This document shows, one piece after another, positions 9,208-16,143 of a stretch of DNA of 16,143 nt. This DNA is from an uncultured Clostridia bacterium (lineage in GTDB: Bacteria > Bacillota > Clostridia > Oscillospirales > CAG-382): NCBI GenBank assembly GCA_947305675.1, contig CAMZED010000023.1:1-16143 (forward strand). Direction: 5' to 3'. Position 1 is the first letter of the stretch. The number at the start of each line of letters is the position of its first letter. A model generated the notes under the pieces. That model saw only the letters and a list, made by a program, of their open reading frames with translations. It was not told where the DNA came from and searched no databases. Made by a program: the position numbers and the translations under genes.

Positions 9208-10376
9208 TGGGATTCGACGGAAACAGCCGGATATCTTCCAGGATAACCGATATAAAGCCTTCGGGCATACGTAAGTTTTTCGATATATTGAACGGCATGC
9301 AGGACGTCGTGGCGCTCACGGTCGGGCAGCCGGATTTTGTCACGCCATGGCATATCCGCGACGCGGGCATTCGCTCGCTCGAGGAAGGGCGTACATATTA
9401 CACTTCCAACAACGGTATAATCGAGTTCCGCGAAGAAATCGCCGCTTATCAAAAAAGGCGCTTCGGTCTTGAATACGATCCCAAAAGCGAAATAATCGTC
9501 ACCGTGGGCGGCAGCGAGGCGATCGACATCGCGGTGCGCGCGCTTGTCGACGAGGGCGACGAGGTGATCATCCCCGAACCCTGCTTTGTATGCTACGACC
9601 CGATAACGCGGCTTGCCGGCGGAAAAGCCGTAAAGATCGCTTTAAAGCCCAAAAACGGGTTCAAGCTGACCGCCGAGCAGTTAAGAAACGCCATCACCGA
9701 AAAGACCAAACTGCTTGTCCTGCCTTTCCCCAACAACCCCACGGGAGCCTGCCTGCGAAGGGAGGATCTTGAATCTGTCGCGCAGGTTCTTCGCGGCACC
9801 GGAGTCTGCGTCCTTTCCGACGAGATATACGCCGAACTCACCTACGGCGAAAAGCACGTTTCAATCGCCTCGGTCGACGGTATGCGCGAGCGCACCGTTG
9901 TGGTCAACGGCTTCTCGAAAGCCTATGCGATGACCGGTTGGCGGCTGGGATATACGCTCGCGCCGGAATATTTCACCAAGCAAATGGCGAAAGTTCACCA
10001 GTATGCGATAATGTGCGCCCCCACGACAAGCCAATACGCCGCGGTCGAGGCGCTTCGCAACGGTGACGACGACATTGAATATATGAAAGGCGAATATGAA
10101 GCGCGCCGCCGCCTGATCGTGAGCGAGCTGAACCGCATCGGCATCGATACGTTTATGCCGGAGGGCGCGTTCTATGTGTTTGCCGATATAAGGCGGTTCG
10201 GGATCGACGACGAGGAATTCTGCCAGCGCCTGCTCGATGAAAAACACTGCGCCATCGTTCCGGGCAGCGCGTTCGGCGAAAACGGCAAAGGGTTCGCCAG
10301 ACTGTCTTATGCTTATTCTCCCGCTCATATAAAAAAAGCAATAACACGCATCGAGGAGTTCATAAAAACCTTATGA
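9207..10376 (+). CDS. PLP-dependent class I/II aminotransferase (possible alanine or aromatic transaminase)
   Basis: A 389-residue fold-type I aminotransferase. Motifs: the SEAID stretch after GG (101-107), PNNPTG at 175-180 with N177, SDEIY at 204-208 (D205, Y208) contacting the cofactor, the PLP-lysine in NGFSKAYAMTGWRLGY (K238, R246), and the substrate carboxylate arginine R365. The GTG at 9207 shares a base with the TAG of the regulator, and AGAGGG (9193-9198) lies 8 bases upstream, so this start is well supported. An Lrp-type gene in front matches the Bacillus alaR-alaT arrangement, so alanine transaminase is a reasonable guess. Specificity within this large family is not readable. The next gene, ispE, overlaps the stop. 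Confidence 0.93.
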   Translation: MGFDGNSRISSRITDIKPSGIRKFFDILNGMQDVVALTVGQPDFVTPWHIRDAGIRSLEEGRTYYTSNNGIIEFREEIAAYQKRRFGLEYDPKSEIIVTVGGSEAIDIAVRALVDEGDEVIIPEPCFVCYDPITRLAGGKAVKIALKPKNGFKLTAEQLRNAITEKTKLLVLPFPNNPTGACLRREDLESVAQVLRGTGVCVLSDEIYAELTYGEKHVSIASVDGMRERTVVVNGFSKAYAMTGWRLGYTLAPEYFTKQMAKVHQYAIMCAPTTSQYAAVEALRNGDDDIEYMKGEYEARRRLIVSELNRIGIDTFMPEGAFYVFADIRRFGIDDEEFCQRLLDEKHCAIVPGSAFGENGKGFARLSYAYSPAHIKKAITRIEEFIKTL

Positions 10377-11224
10377 AAGTCAAAGCCTATTCGAAGATAA
10401 ACCTTACGCTGGATATTCTGAACAAACGCGACGACGGCTTTCACACCTTAAAGTCGGTCCTGGTTCCGATCTCACTTTACGACAGCATAACGGTCGAAAA
10501 GAGCGGCGAACTGTCGTTTTCCTGCGATATTCCCGAGCTTCGCGGCGACGATAACTATTGCGTGCGCGCGGCGAAACTGTTTTTTCAAAAAACCGGCATA
10601 TCGGGCGGAGCGGCGATAAAACTGCAAAAGCATATCCCTTATCCCGCCGGGCTGGGCGGCGGCAGTTCCGACGCGGCGGCGGTGCTCAACTGCCTTAACG
10701 CGCTCTACGATTTTCCGCTCACACGTGAGGAACTTTTGGCCGCGGGCGCCGCGGTCGGTTCCGACGTCCCGTTTTGTATGGCGGGCGTTCCATCGCTTTG
10801 CGAGGGCAGAGGCGAGATACTCACACATCTCGATTCGATCCCCAAGCTTTATATAACCGTTGCGATCGGCGGCGGAAGAATGCCGACTTCCAAAGCTTTC
10901 GCCGCTTACGACGAAAGCGCCGTCAAACCGACGGATTTCACCGATAAATTCGTCGCCGCGCTCAAAAACGGAGATCGGCGCGGTATGACCTCCGCAATGG
11001 GCAATGCGTTTACCGACGTCTGCGCAAAACTCTGCCCCGAAACAAAAGAGATGCGATCCAGATTGCGCTCCTGTGGCGCCGAGGCGGCGATCCTTTCGGG
11101 CAGCGGGCCATCGGTGTTCGGCGTATTTGCAGCAAAAGAACGTTCGGTCGCCGCGGCGAAAGACCTGCGCGCCCGCGGATTCTTTGCGGTCGATTGCGAA
11201 ACATTGGAAAATGTTTCGCAGTAA
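10373..11224 (+). CDS. ispE: 4-diphosphocytidyl-2-C-methyl-D-erythritol kinase
   Basis: A 283-residue GHMP-family kinase that phosphorylates CDP-methylerythritol with ATP in the MEP pathway. The start motif AYSKINLTLDI (5-15) holds the catalytic lysine K8. The ATP loop PAGLGGGSSDAAA spans 91-103. GSDVPF at 129-134 provides the catalytic D131, and LSGSGPSVFG (241-250) is the third GHMP motif. The ATG overlaps the aminotransferase stop (ATGA). A GAGGAG sequence (10353-10358) lies 14 bases upstream, rather far, so coupling probably helps. All key residues are present and length is normal. It is the third MEP gene in the window after dxr and ispG. Confidence 0.98.
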   Translation: MKVKAYSKINLTLDILNKRDDGFHTLKSVLVPISLYDSITVEKSGELSFSCDIPELRGDDNYCVRAAKLFFQKTGISGGAAIKLQKHIPYPAGLGGGSSDAAAVLNCLNALYDFPLTREELLAAGAAVGSDVPFCMAGVPSLCEGRGEILTHLDSIPKLYITVAIGGGRMPTSKAFAAYDESAVKPTDFTDKFVAALKNGDRRGMTSAMGNAFTDVCAKLCPETKEMRSRLRSCGAEAAILSGSGPSVFGVFAAKERSVAAAKDLRARGFFAVDCETLENVSQ

Positions 11225-11227
11225 AAC

Positions 11228-11258
11228 GAATAAAAACTCCTTTTGCCAGTCGATAATC
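11228..11258 (+). promoter_or_regulatory. Candidate forespore (sigma-F/sigma-G-like) promoter for spoIIR
   Basis: GAATA (11228-11232) is followed after 16 bases by GTCGATAATC (11249-11258). This fits much of the Bacillus sigma-F -10 pattern (G, then R-A-x-A-x-T) and a GNATA-type -35. In Bacillus spoIIR is transcribed by sigma-F, which is why I looked here. Transcription would start near 11264. The match is partial, was found by eye and has not been scored against background. Confidence 0.3.
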
Positions 11259-11285
11259 GTTACAAAGACCGAATAAAAGGAGTTT
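11234..11285 (+). promoter_or_regulatory. Inverted repeat predicted to sequester the spoIIR ribosome binding site
   Basis: AAACTCCTTTT (11234-11244) and AAAAGGAGTTT (11275-11285) are perfect reverse complements with a 30-base loop. The right arm contains the AAAGGAG Shine-Dalgarno sequence of spoIIR (11276-11282), 9 bases before its ATG. The left arm resembles the anti-Shine-Dalgarno end of 16S rRNA. In an RNA reading through from ispE, the two arms could pair and block spoIIR translation. It lacks a GC-rich stem and a U-tract, so a terminator is unlikely. The repeat is seen directly; the role is inferred. Confidence 0.6.
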
Positions 11286-11291
11286 AAAATT

Positions 11292-11891
11292 ATGTACTTA
11301 AAAAAGCGAACAGAATCGCTCGTCATTCGTTGTATCGCGCTGTTTTGCGCCTGCGTTCTGTTTTTAACGGCTGTCGACCTGCTCATCCCGCGCGGCGAGG
11401 CAAAGGTGTACGAAAATCTTATCCGCCTGCATGTTATCGCCGACGGCGACGGCGCCGAGGAACAGCGGATAAAACTTCTGGTGCGCGACGCGATCGTCGC
11501 CGAATGCGGCGATTTGTTTGAAGGACTCACCGATTCCGAAACCGCGATAAAAACGGTGAACGCCAACCTCGACCGTATAAGATCGGTCGCCGACAGAGTG
11601 CTTGAAGCCGAGGAAGCCGGCTACAAAGCCGAAGTGGTTTTCGGCAGGGAAGATTATCCCGTCAGGGAATACGAAGGCTTTATACTGCCTTCGGGGAACT
11701 ATTATTCGCTGCGAGTCCTTTTGGGCAGATCCGAAGGGCAAAACTGGTGGTGCGTTTTGTTCCCGCCGCTTTGCTTCGGCGCTTCGGGATCGTCTTTTTC
11801 CGACGCCGGGATCGACAGCGGCAGCTCAAAGGTTTTCACCGACAGAAAATATTCGTTCCGTTTCAGACTTATTGAACTGTTTTGGAGATAA
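11292..11891 (+). CDS. spoIIR: Stage II sporulation protein R (SpoIIR), sigma-E activation signal
   Basis: A 199-residue protein recognised by two conserved family blocks: YENLIRLHVIADGDGAEEQ (40-58) leading to KLLVRDAI, and LPSGNYYSLRVLLG (132-145) leading to NWWCVLFPPLC (151-161). A hydrophobic segment at about 12-32 acts as signal or membrane anchor. In Bacillus, SpoIIR is made in the forespore under sigma-F, crosses into the intermembrane space and triggers the protease SpoIIGA to cut pro-sigma-E in the mother cell. Its presence implies an endospore-forming lineage, though not proof that this strain sporulates. Shine-Dalgarno AAAGGAG precedes the ATG but lies in an inverted repeat. The addB start lies only 2 bases after its stop. 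Confidence 0.93.
   Translation: MYLKKRTESLVIRCIALFCACVLFLTAVDLLIPRGEAKVYENLIRLHVIADGDGAEEQRIKLLVRDAIVAECGDLFEGLTDSETAIKTVNANLDRIRSVADRVLEAEEAGYKAEVVFGREDYPVREYEGFILPSGNYYSLRVLLGRSEGQNWWCVLFPPLCFGASGSSFSDAGIDSGSSKVFTDRKYSFRFRLIELFWR
11884..11889 (+). promoter_or_regulatory. Shine-Dalgarno sequence deciding the addB start
   Basis: GGAGAT overlaps the last codons of spoIIR and sits 4-6 bases before the ATG at 11894. It makes the upstream in-frame TTG at 11882 unlikely, because that TTG would lie in front of or within the binding site. Confidence 0.75.
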
Positions 11892-11893
11892 AA

Positions 11894-14800
11894 ATGCTTT
11901 ACCGGATCATCGGACCCGCCGGGAGCGGAAAAACCGAATATTTGCTTAAAGCGATGGGAAGGGCGTTTTCCGCCGGAAAGCGCTGCGTTCTGATCGTGCC
12001 GGAACAGCAGTCCGTCGACTATGAATCTCTGCTTTGCGAAAGGTTCGGCGACGGCTCCAACCTGATTTGCGAAACGCTTAATTTTCAAAGACTTCCGAAC
12101 CGCGTCGCAAGAGAATACGGCGGTCTTGCTTTGAACAGTATCGATAAAGGGGGCGCTTGCGCCCTTTTGTCGCTTACAGCCGAGGAACTGAAACCGCGGC
12201 TGAAAGAATATAACGCCGTCGCGTCCGACGCCGATTTCGCCTCGGAGCTGCTTGCGCTTTACACGCGGATGCAAACCTCGATGATCACACCGGAAATGCT
12301 TTCTGCCGCCGCCGACGATCCGATCGTAAAAGAAAATCCCGCTCTTTCGCAAAGGTTATCGGAGATCTCGCTTATCCTTAATAATTACGTCGCGAATTTC
12401 GGCGAAGGGCTTACCGACCCGCGCGACGCACTGACAAAACTCGCCCAGGAACTGCCGCAAAAGCCGTTTTTCAAAGGCATTACCGTTTTTATCGACGGTT
12501 ATTATAACTTCACGCTTCAGGAACACGCTGTTATCGACCGGATCGCCGAGCAAAGCGAAAACCTCTATATTTCTTTTACGCTCGACGGTTCGCGCCGCTT
12601 CTTTTCCGAAAACAGAAAGTCGTTTGAACGCGTTGTAAAAGATAAACGCTTAAAATCCGAAGACATCTGGCTCGACGGCAGACCCCGCGGCAAAAAAGGA
12701 TCGCTTCGCAAGATCGAATCGGATATCTGGCGTTCTCCCGTCGAACCGCTGCGCGGCGACGACGGCGGGCTTAAACTGATAAGCGCGGCGAACCGGTTTG
12801 ATGAATGTTCCGCCGCCGCTTCGGAAATATTGGATTTTGTGCGCTCCGGGAACCGCTGGCGCGATGTTTGCGTGCTTGCCGGCAACGCCGATAATTATAT
12901 CGGGCTGATCGATCCGGTTTTCGCCCGCGCGGGGATACCCTGCTACGTTTCGGCGGGGAAGGGGATCTCCAACCATCCGCTGGCGGCGTTTATTCTTTCG
13001 TCGCTCGCCGTGGTCAGCGAGGATTTCTCGCTCAGAAGCGTAAAACGCTACATAAAAAGCGGTTATTCCGGGCTTACCGTTTCGGAAAGCGATATCCTGC
13101 TCGGCTACGCCGAATCCTGGAATATCCGCGGCAAAGGCTGGTACGGCGAATCGGAATGGATAATGGATCCCGAAGGATACCGCGAGGGCGATCTTACCCC
13201 GCGCGGTGCCGCCATATTGCAGATCGCTTCTTCGGCGCGCCGCAAAGCGATACCTCCGCTTTCCGCCTTCCGCGAGACCGTCGGCCAAAAAGAATTCAGT
13301 GTAGCGGAGGGTGTCCGCGCGGTTTACGACCATATGATCGCCTGCGGATGCGATGAAAAACTTCGCCGCAGCGCCGAGCGTATGCTGATTTCCGGCGACC
13401 GCGAAGGTTCCGACCGCGAGATCGGTTTGTGGAAGCTGATAATGAACGCTCTCGACCAGCTTTATAATATCTGCGGGCAAAAGACAGTGAACGCAAAACG
13501 TTTGCAGTCTTTGCTGAGGCTCGTTTTCGAAAGTTATTCTCCCGGCGCGATACCCGCGTCAGCCGATTCGGTCACCTTCGGCGACGCTTCTATGACGCGC
13601 GCCGGAAACAAAAAACTTGTAATAGTGCTCGGCGTCTGCGACGGCGAGTTTCCCGCCGCAGCTTCTTCGGGAGTTTTCTTCGACAGGGACGAGGCTTCGA
13701 TCCTTGAATCCGCCGGGATAGAGATCGCCGACACGACCGAAAAAGCGCTCGATACCTCGCGCTTTCTGGTCTATTCGGCTTTTTCAGCTCCGACCGAGAA
13801 ACTTGTCGTTTCCTGCCCGAAAAACGAGATCACCGGCGAACAACTTCGCCGTTCAAGCGCGTTTTTATCGCTCGACGCAATGTTTCCCGACGTTAAAACC
13901 GTCGATTACGACTCCGAAAATACCTTTTCTACGCGTGAAGGAGTAGCCGCGGCGTTTCCCTTCCTTGCCGAAGGCGAACTGAGAGAAAAGATAGGCAAAG
14001 CGCTTTTTGACAAGCGCGAACCGTTTTACGAAAAGCCCCCCGCGGTCGTCGACCGCCGCTCGCGCATCGAATACCCCGGCGATACGCTTATGCTTTCGCC
14101 GTCGAGGTTCGAACGCTATGCGCTGTGCCCCTTCTCGTTCTTCGGCAGTTATCTTCTCGGCTTGAAAGAAAAGAAGCAGAATGACTGGGCGACGCCGGAA
14201 ATCGGTAATTTTATACATAACATACTCGAAAAATTCATGCGATCCTGTGTTTCGCAGGGGAAGTTTAAACTCCCCGGGGACGGGGAGCGCGTCGCTTTGG
14301 TGCGCGAACTTTCGAAAAAGTATTTTCTCGACGTGATCGGCGAAAAGAACGCCGAAGACAAGCGCTTTTTGCACACTTACGATACAATGATCAGAACGCT
14401 CGATTCGGTCACTGCCGATCTTTGCGCCGAGTTTGCCGAAAGCAAATTCATCCCTGTCGGGTTCGAGTTCAGGATCGGGCTGAAAGACGCGGATATGCCC
14501 GCCGTAAGCTATGATTCCGAAGGAAAACGCGTTTTGCTTCGCGGAAGCATCGACCGCGTCGACACCTACGTTAAAAACGGCGTCACTTACGTGCGCGTTA
14601 TCGATTATAAGACCTATAACAAAACTTTCAAAGCGTCGCTTGTCGAATACGGTCTGGATACGCAGATGCTTCATTATCTGTTCGCATATTGCCGCGGCAA
14701 ACAGGCGCTTCCCGCCGGGGTGCTTTATTATACCATCGCTCTGCCTTTTTCCGAACTGACCGGGAACGAATCCGAACCGGAACTTACGGCGCTTGCCGAA

Positions 14801-15130
14801 AAAACGCTTAAACGCGAGGGGATTTTGCTTGATGACCCCGATATAGTTTTCGCAATGAGCGAGAGCTGCGAGTTCGTTCCGGTAGCGCGTAAAAAGGACG
14901 GCACGATTTCCGACAGGGGCAACCGCCTTCGCAGTGCCGAACAGTTCAAAGAGCTCGGCATTATTCTTGAAGAAGGCGTAAAAAAGTTATCAAAAGAGGT
15001 TTTCGCCGGGAATATGGACATTGCGCCGAACGAAATTCCCGGAGGCGACGATCCCTGCAAGTATTGCAAACTCGCGGGGTTCTGCCGTGCCGCAAACAAG
15101 CCGAAGGAGGAAACCGATGAATCTGACTGA
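11894..15130 (+). CDS. addB: ATP-dependent helicase/nuclease subunit B (AddB)
   Basis: A 1078-residue subunit of the AddAB complex, which unwinds and resects double-strand breaks for RecA. The N terminus MLYRIIGPAGSGKTEY holds an intact Walker A (7-14), followed by IVPEQQ (34-39). A degenerate helicase core follows. The C-terminal RecB-type nuclease has SPSRFERYALCPFSFF (736-750, C745), GSIDRVD (D887) and VIDYKTY (D904, K906). Four cysteines, C745, C1055, C1058 and C1064, match the AddB [4Fe-4S] cluster, and the last three have the Bacillus spacing. I chose ATG 11894 over TTG 11882 because GGAG lies 6 bases before it and the Walker A is correctly placed. It starts 2 bases after spoIIR and overlaps addA by 14 bases. 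Confidence 0.97.
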   Translation: MLYRIIGPAGSGKTEYLLKAMGRAFSAGKRCVLIVPEQQSVDYESLLCERFGDGSNLICETLNFQRLPNRVAREYGGLALNSIDKGGACALLSLTAEELKPRLKEYNAVASDADFASELLALYTRMQTSMITPEMLSAAADDPIVKENPALSQRLSEISLILNNYVANFGEGLTDPRDALTKLAQELPQKPFFKGITVFIDGYYNFTLQEHAVIDRIAEQSENLYISFTLDGSRRFFSENRKSFERVVKDKRLKSEDIWLDGRPRGKKGSLRKIESDIWRSPVEPLRGDDGGLKLISAANRFDECSAAASEILDFVRSGNRWRDVCVLAGNADNYIGLIDPVFARAGIPCYVSAGKGISNHPLAAFILSSLAVVSEDFSLRSVKRYIKSGYSGLTVSESDILLGYAESWNIRGKGWYGESEWIMDPEGYREGDLTPRGAAILQIASSARRKAIPPLSAFRETVGQKEFSVAEGVRAVYDHMIACGCDEKLRRSAERMLISGDREGSDREIGLWKLIMNALDQLYNICGQKTVNAKRLQSLLRLVFESYSPGAIPASADSVTFGDASMTRAGNKKLVIVLGVCDGEFPAAASSGVFFDRDEASILESAGIEIADTTEKALDTSRFLVYSAFSAPTEKLVVSCPKNEITGEQLRRSSAFLSLDAMFPDVKTVDYDSENTFSTREGVAAAFPFLAEGELREKIGKALFDKREPFYEKPPAVVDRRSRIEYPGDTLMLSPSRFERYALCPFSFFGSYLLGLKEKKQNDWATPEIGNFIHNILEKFMRSCVSQGKFKLPGDGERVALVRELSKKYFLDVIGEKNAEDKRFLHTYDTMIRTLDSVTADLCAEFAESKFIPVGFEFRIGLKDADMPAVSYDSEGKRVLLRGSIDRVDTYVKNGVTYVRVIDYKTYNKTFKASLVEYGLDTQMLHYLFAYCRGKQALPAGVLYYTIALPFSELTGNESEPELTALAEKTLKREGILLDDPDIVFAMSESCEFVPVARKKDGTISDRGNRLRSAEQFKELGIILEEGVKKLSKEVFAGNMDIAPNEIPGGDDPCKYCKLAGFCRAANKPKEETDESD
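12147..12168 (+). other. Terminator-like hairpin inside addB
   Basis: GGGCG (12151-12155) and CGCCC (12160-12164) enclose a CTTG tetraloop. Two G-T and two A-T pairs (AAGG against TTTT) extend the stem to 9 bp. The run of T is short and lies mostly in the stem, so any termination would be weak. It encodes ordinary AddB residues around 84-90, so it may be chance. Confidence 0.4.
14257..14287 (+). other. Pair of mutually exclusive hairpins inside addB
   Basis: CTCCCCG (14270-14276) and CGGGGAG (14281-14287) form a 7-bp stem around a GGGA (GNRA-type) tetraloop. Just upstream GGGGA (14257-14261) can pair instead with TCCCC (14271-14275), across the palindrome AGTTTAAACT (14262-14271). The region encodes a variable-looking linker of the nuclease part (about residues 788-797). 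The pairings are directly visible; any function is speculation. Confidence 0.35.
15104..15110 (+). promoter_or_regulatory. Shine-Dalgarno sequence of addA
   Basis: AAGGAGG, a full consensus site, lies within the last codons of addB, 6 bases before the ATG at 15117. It fixes the addA start and should give strong translation of AddA relative to AddB. Confidence 0.85.
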
Positions 15131-16143
15131 ATCGCAGAAGGCGGCGGTTTTTTCCCGCTGCGCGGATATGATCGTTTCGGCGGGCGCCGGAAGCGGAAAG
15201 ACCACCGTGTTGACAAAACGTCTTATAGAGCGCATAAAATCCGGTGATTCGGTCACCGATTTTCTCGTTGTCACTTTTATGAATTCCGCCGCCGCAGACA
15301 TAAAAGAAAAACTTTACGAAGCGCTCAACGCCGAACTTGCCGCCTCGCCGGAAGACGCTCACATTTACCGTCAGACTCAGCTTATAACCGAGGCGAACGT
15401 CTGCACCATATCGTCATTCTGCCTTTCGCTTGTGCGGGAAAATTTCGCATTGCTCGGCATTTCGCCTAAATCAAGAGTGATCGACGAGACCGAAAAAACA
15501 ATGCTTCTGAACCGCGCGGCCGATTCGCTTGTTACCGAACTGTACGATTCTGACGACGAATGGTTCGCTCTGCTCGTAAGCAATTTCAGCGGCGATAAAG
15601 GCGACGGTCCTCTTGTCGAAAAAATGGTCTCGCTCTATGAAAAACTGCGCGTGATGATATCGCCGTTCGAACTGCTTAAAAACTGTTCGGAAACCCTGCG
15701 TTCCGACGCATCGCTCACCTCCGGCGGGGGATTTTTCAGCTGCTCCGTGGGAAAATATATCTTCAAAAACGTCTCGTCCGCGCTGGGATCCGCCTTTGAA
15801 AGGGCTGAATCGCTTTACGCTTACGCGGCGCAGAACACCGTCGATGGCAAGTATCTCGACCCGCTGTATAAGCTTTGCGATATCTGCTCAGGGCTTCGGA
15901 TTGCGCTTGAAAAAGGCTATTCCGAATTCCGCGAATTCGCTTTGGACGCGCTTTCGAAAGTGCCGAAGTTATATCCAAAGGGCTGTCCCGAGGAAGTACA
16001 CGATTTCGTAAAAGAAGAAAAAAGCGCGATAGTGGAAGAACTCAACTGTATAAAAAACCGTTATATCCGCGGCGATGACAGCTTTATTGCCGAAAGTTTT
16101 ATAAAATGCGCAGATACGGTTGACGCCATCGCCGCTTTTACGG
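15117..16143 (+). CDS. addA: ATP-dependent helicase/nuclease subunit A (AddA), N-terminal part
   Basis: An open frame of 342 codons runs off the window end; family members are about 1200 residues, so roughly the first quarter is present. It is a UvrD-like superfamily 1A helicase: a Q-motif region LTESQKAAV (3-11), Walker A AGAGSGKTT from residue 22 with K28, motif Ia VVTFMNSAAADIKEKL (from 51), and CTISSFCLSLV (from 96), which corresponds to the family's TIHSFC with serine in place of histidine. With AddB it forms the 3'-5' helicase and 3'-strand nuclease that resects breaks to Chi-like sites. The C-terminal nuclease domain is outside the window. It overlaps addB by 14 bases, with a full-consensus Shine-Dalgarno sequence, so the two subunits are co-translated. 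Confidence 0.96.
   Translation, partial: MNLTESQKAAVFSRCADMIVSAGAGSGKTTVLTKRLIERIKSGDSVTDFLVVTFMNSAAADIKEKLYEALNAELAASPEDAHIYRQTQLITEANVCTISSFCLSLVRENFALLGISPKSRVIDETEKTMLLNRAADSLVTELYDSDDEWFALLVSNFSGDKGDGPLVEKMVSLYEKLRVMISPFELLKNCSETLRSDASLTSGGGFFSCSVGKYIFKNVSSALGSAFERAESLYAYAAQNTVDGKYLDPLYKLCDICSGLRIALEKGYSEFREFALDALSKVPKLYPKGCPEEVHDFVKEEKSAIVEELNCIKNRYIRGDDSFIAESFIKCADTVDAIAAFT

Noticed and set aside
11234..11285. Inverted repeat read as an intrinsic terminator of the ispE operon
   Set aside because: The stem is AU-rich, the loop is 30 bases and no U-tract follows; overlap with the Shine-Dalgarno sequence explains it better.
11340..11356. Possible lipoprotein signal (FCAC around SpoIIR residues 18-21)
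   Set aside because: The residue at -3 is phenylalanine and the hydrophobic stretch continues well past the cysteine, so it looks like an ordinary signal anchor.
10472..11566. Minus-strand frame of 364 codons spanning ispE, the gap and spoIIR
   Set aside because: It covers two clearly recognised genes and the spoIIR upstream signals on the other strand, with no recognisable domain.
11882..11893. TTG at 11882 as the addB start
   Set aside because: The Shine-Dalgarno GGAG lies at and after this TTG, so it cannot serve it. ATG 11894 has proper spacing and begins the conserved N terminus.
1..16143. tRNA or rRNA genes, CRISPR arrays, insertion sequences, phage or attachment sites
   Set aside because: I saw no transposase, integrase, regularly spaced repeats or RNA gene. 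The window is nearly all coding, with no gap over 67 bases.

Overview
The window is a densely packed stretch of bacterial chromosome with every recognisable gene on the + strand. Gaps are at most 67 bases and many genes overlap or nearly touch. The gene content (PolC-type replicase, the cdsA-dxr-rseP block, SpoIIR, AddAB) points to a low-GC-lineage Gram-positive of the Bacillota. The order dxr-rseP-ispG-polC suggests Clostridia, and a sporulating lineage is implied by spoIIR. Base composition is moderately GC-rich for that group, and the isoleucine codon ATA is used heavily. I cannot name a genus.

Positions 1-7846 hold the end of cdsA, then dxr, rseP, ispG and polC. This is the conserved envelope/isoprenoid/replication cluster known from Bacillus (cdsA-dxr-rasP-proS-polC), but ispG stands where proS sits in Bacillus. 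Positions 7856-8689 encode a stand-alone PHP-family phosphoesterase nine bases behind polC. Positions 8731-10376 are an Lrp/AsnC regulator overlapping a class I/II aminotransferase, probably a small amino-acid-responsive module. Positions 10373-11224 are ispE, the third MEP-pathway gene in the window.

Positions 11225-11291 are the largest gap. It contains an 11-bp inverted repeat that would bury the Shine-Dalgarno sequence of the next gene, and a weak match to a forespore-type promoter whose spacer contains the left arm of that repeat. Positions 11292-16143 are spoIIR, addB and the start of addA, so tightly spaced that they look like one transcription unit. spoIIR is the forespore signal that switches on sigma-E; addB and addA are the double-strand-break nuclease/helicase.

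Most of the window is well-known housekeeping DNA and I do not see a wholly new multi-gene system. The best leads are regulatory: the hairpin and candidate promoter in front of spoIIR, the physical coupling of a sporulation signal to recombinational repair, and two hairpin-forming elements inside addB.
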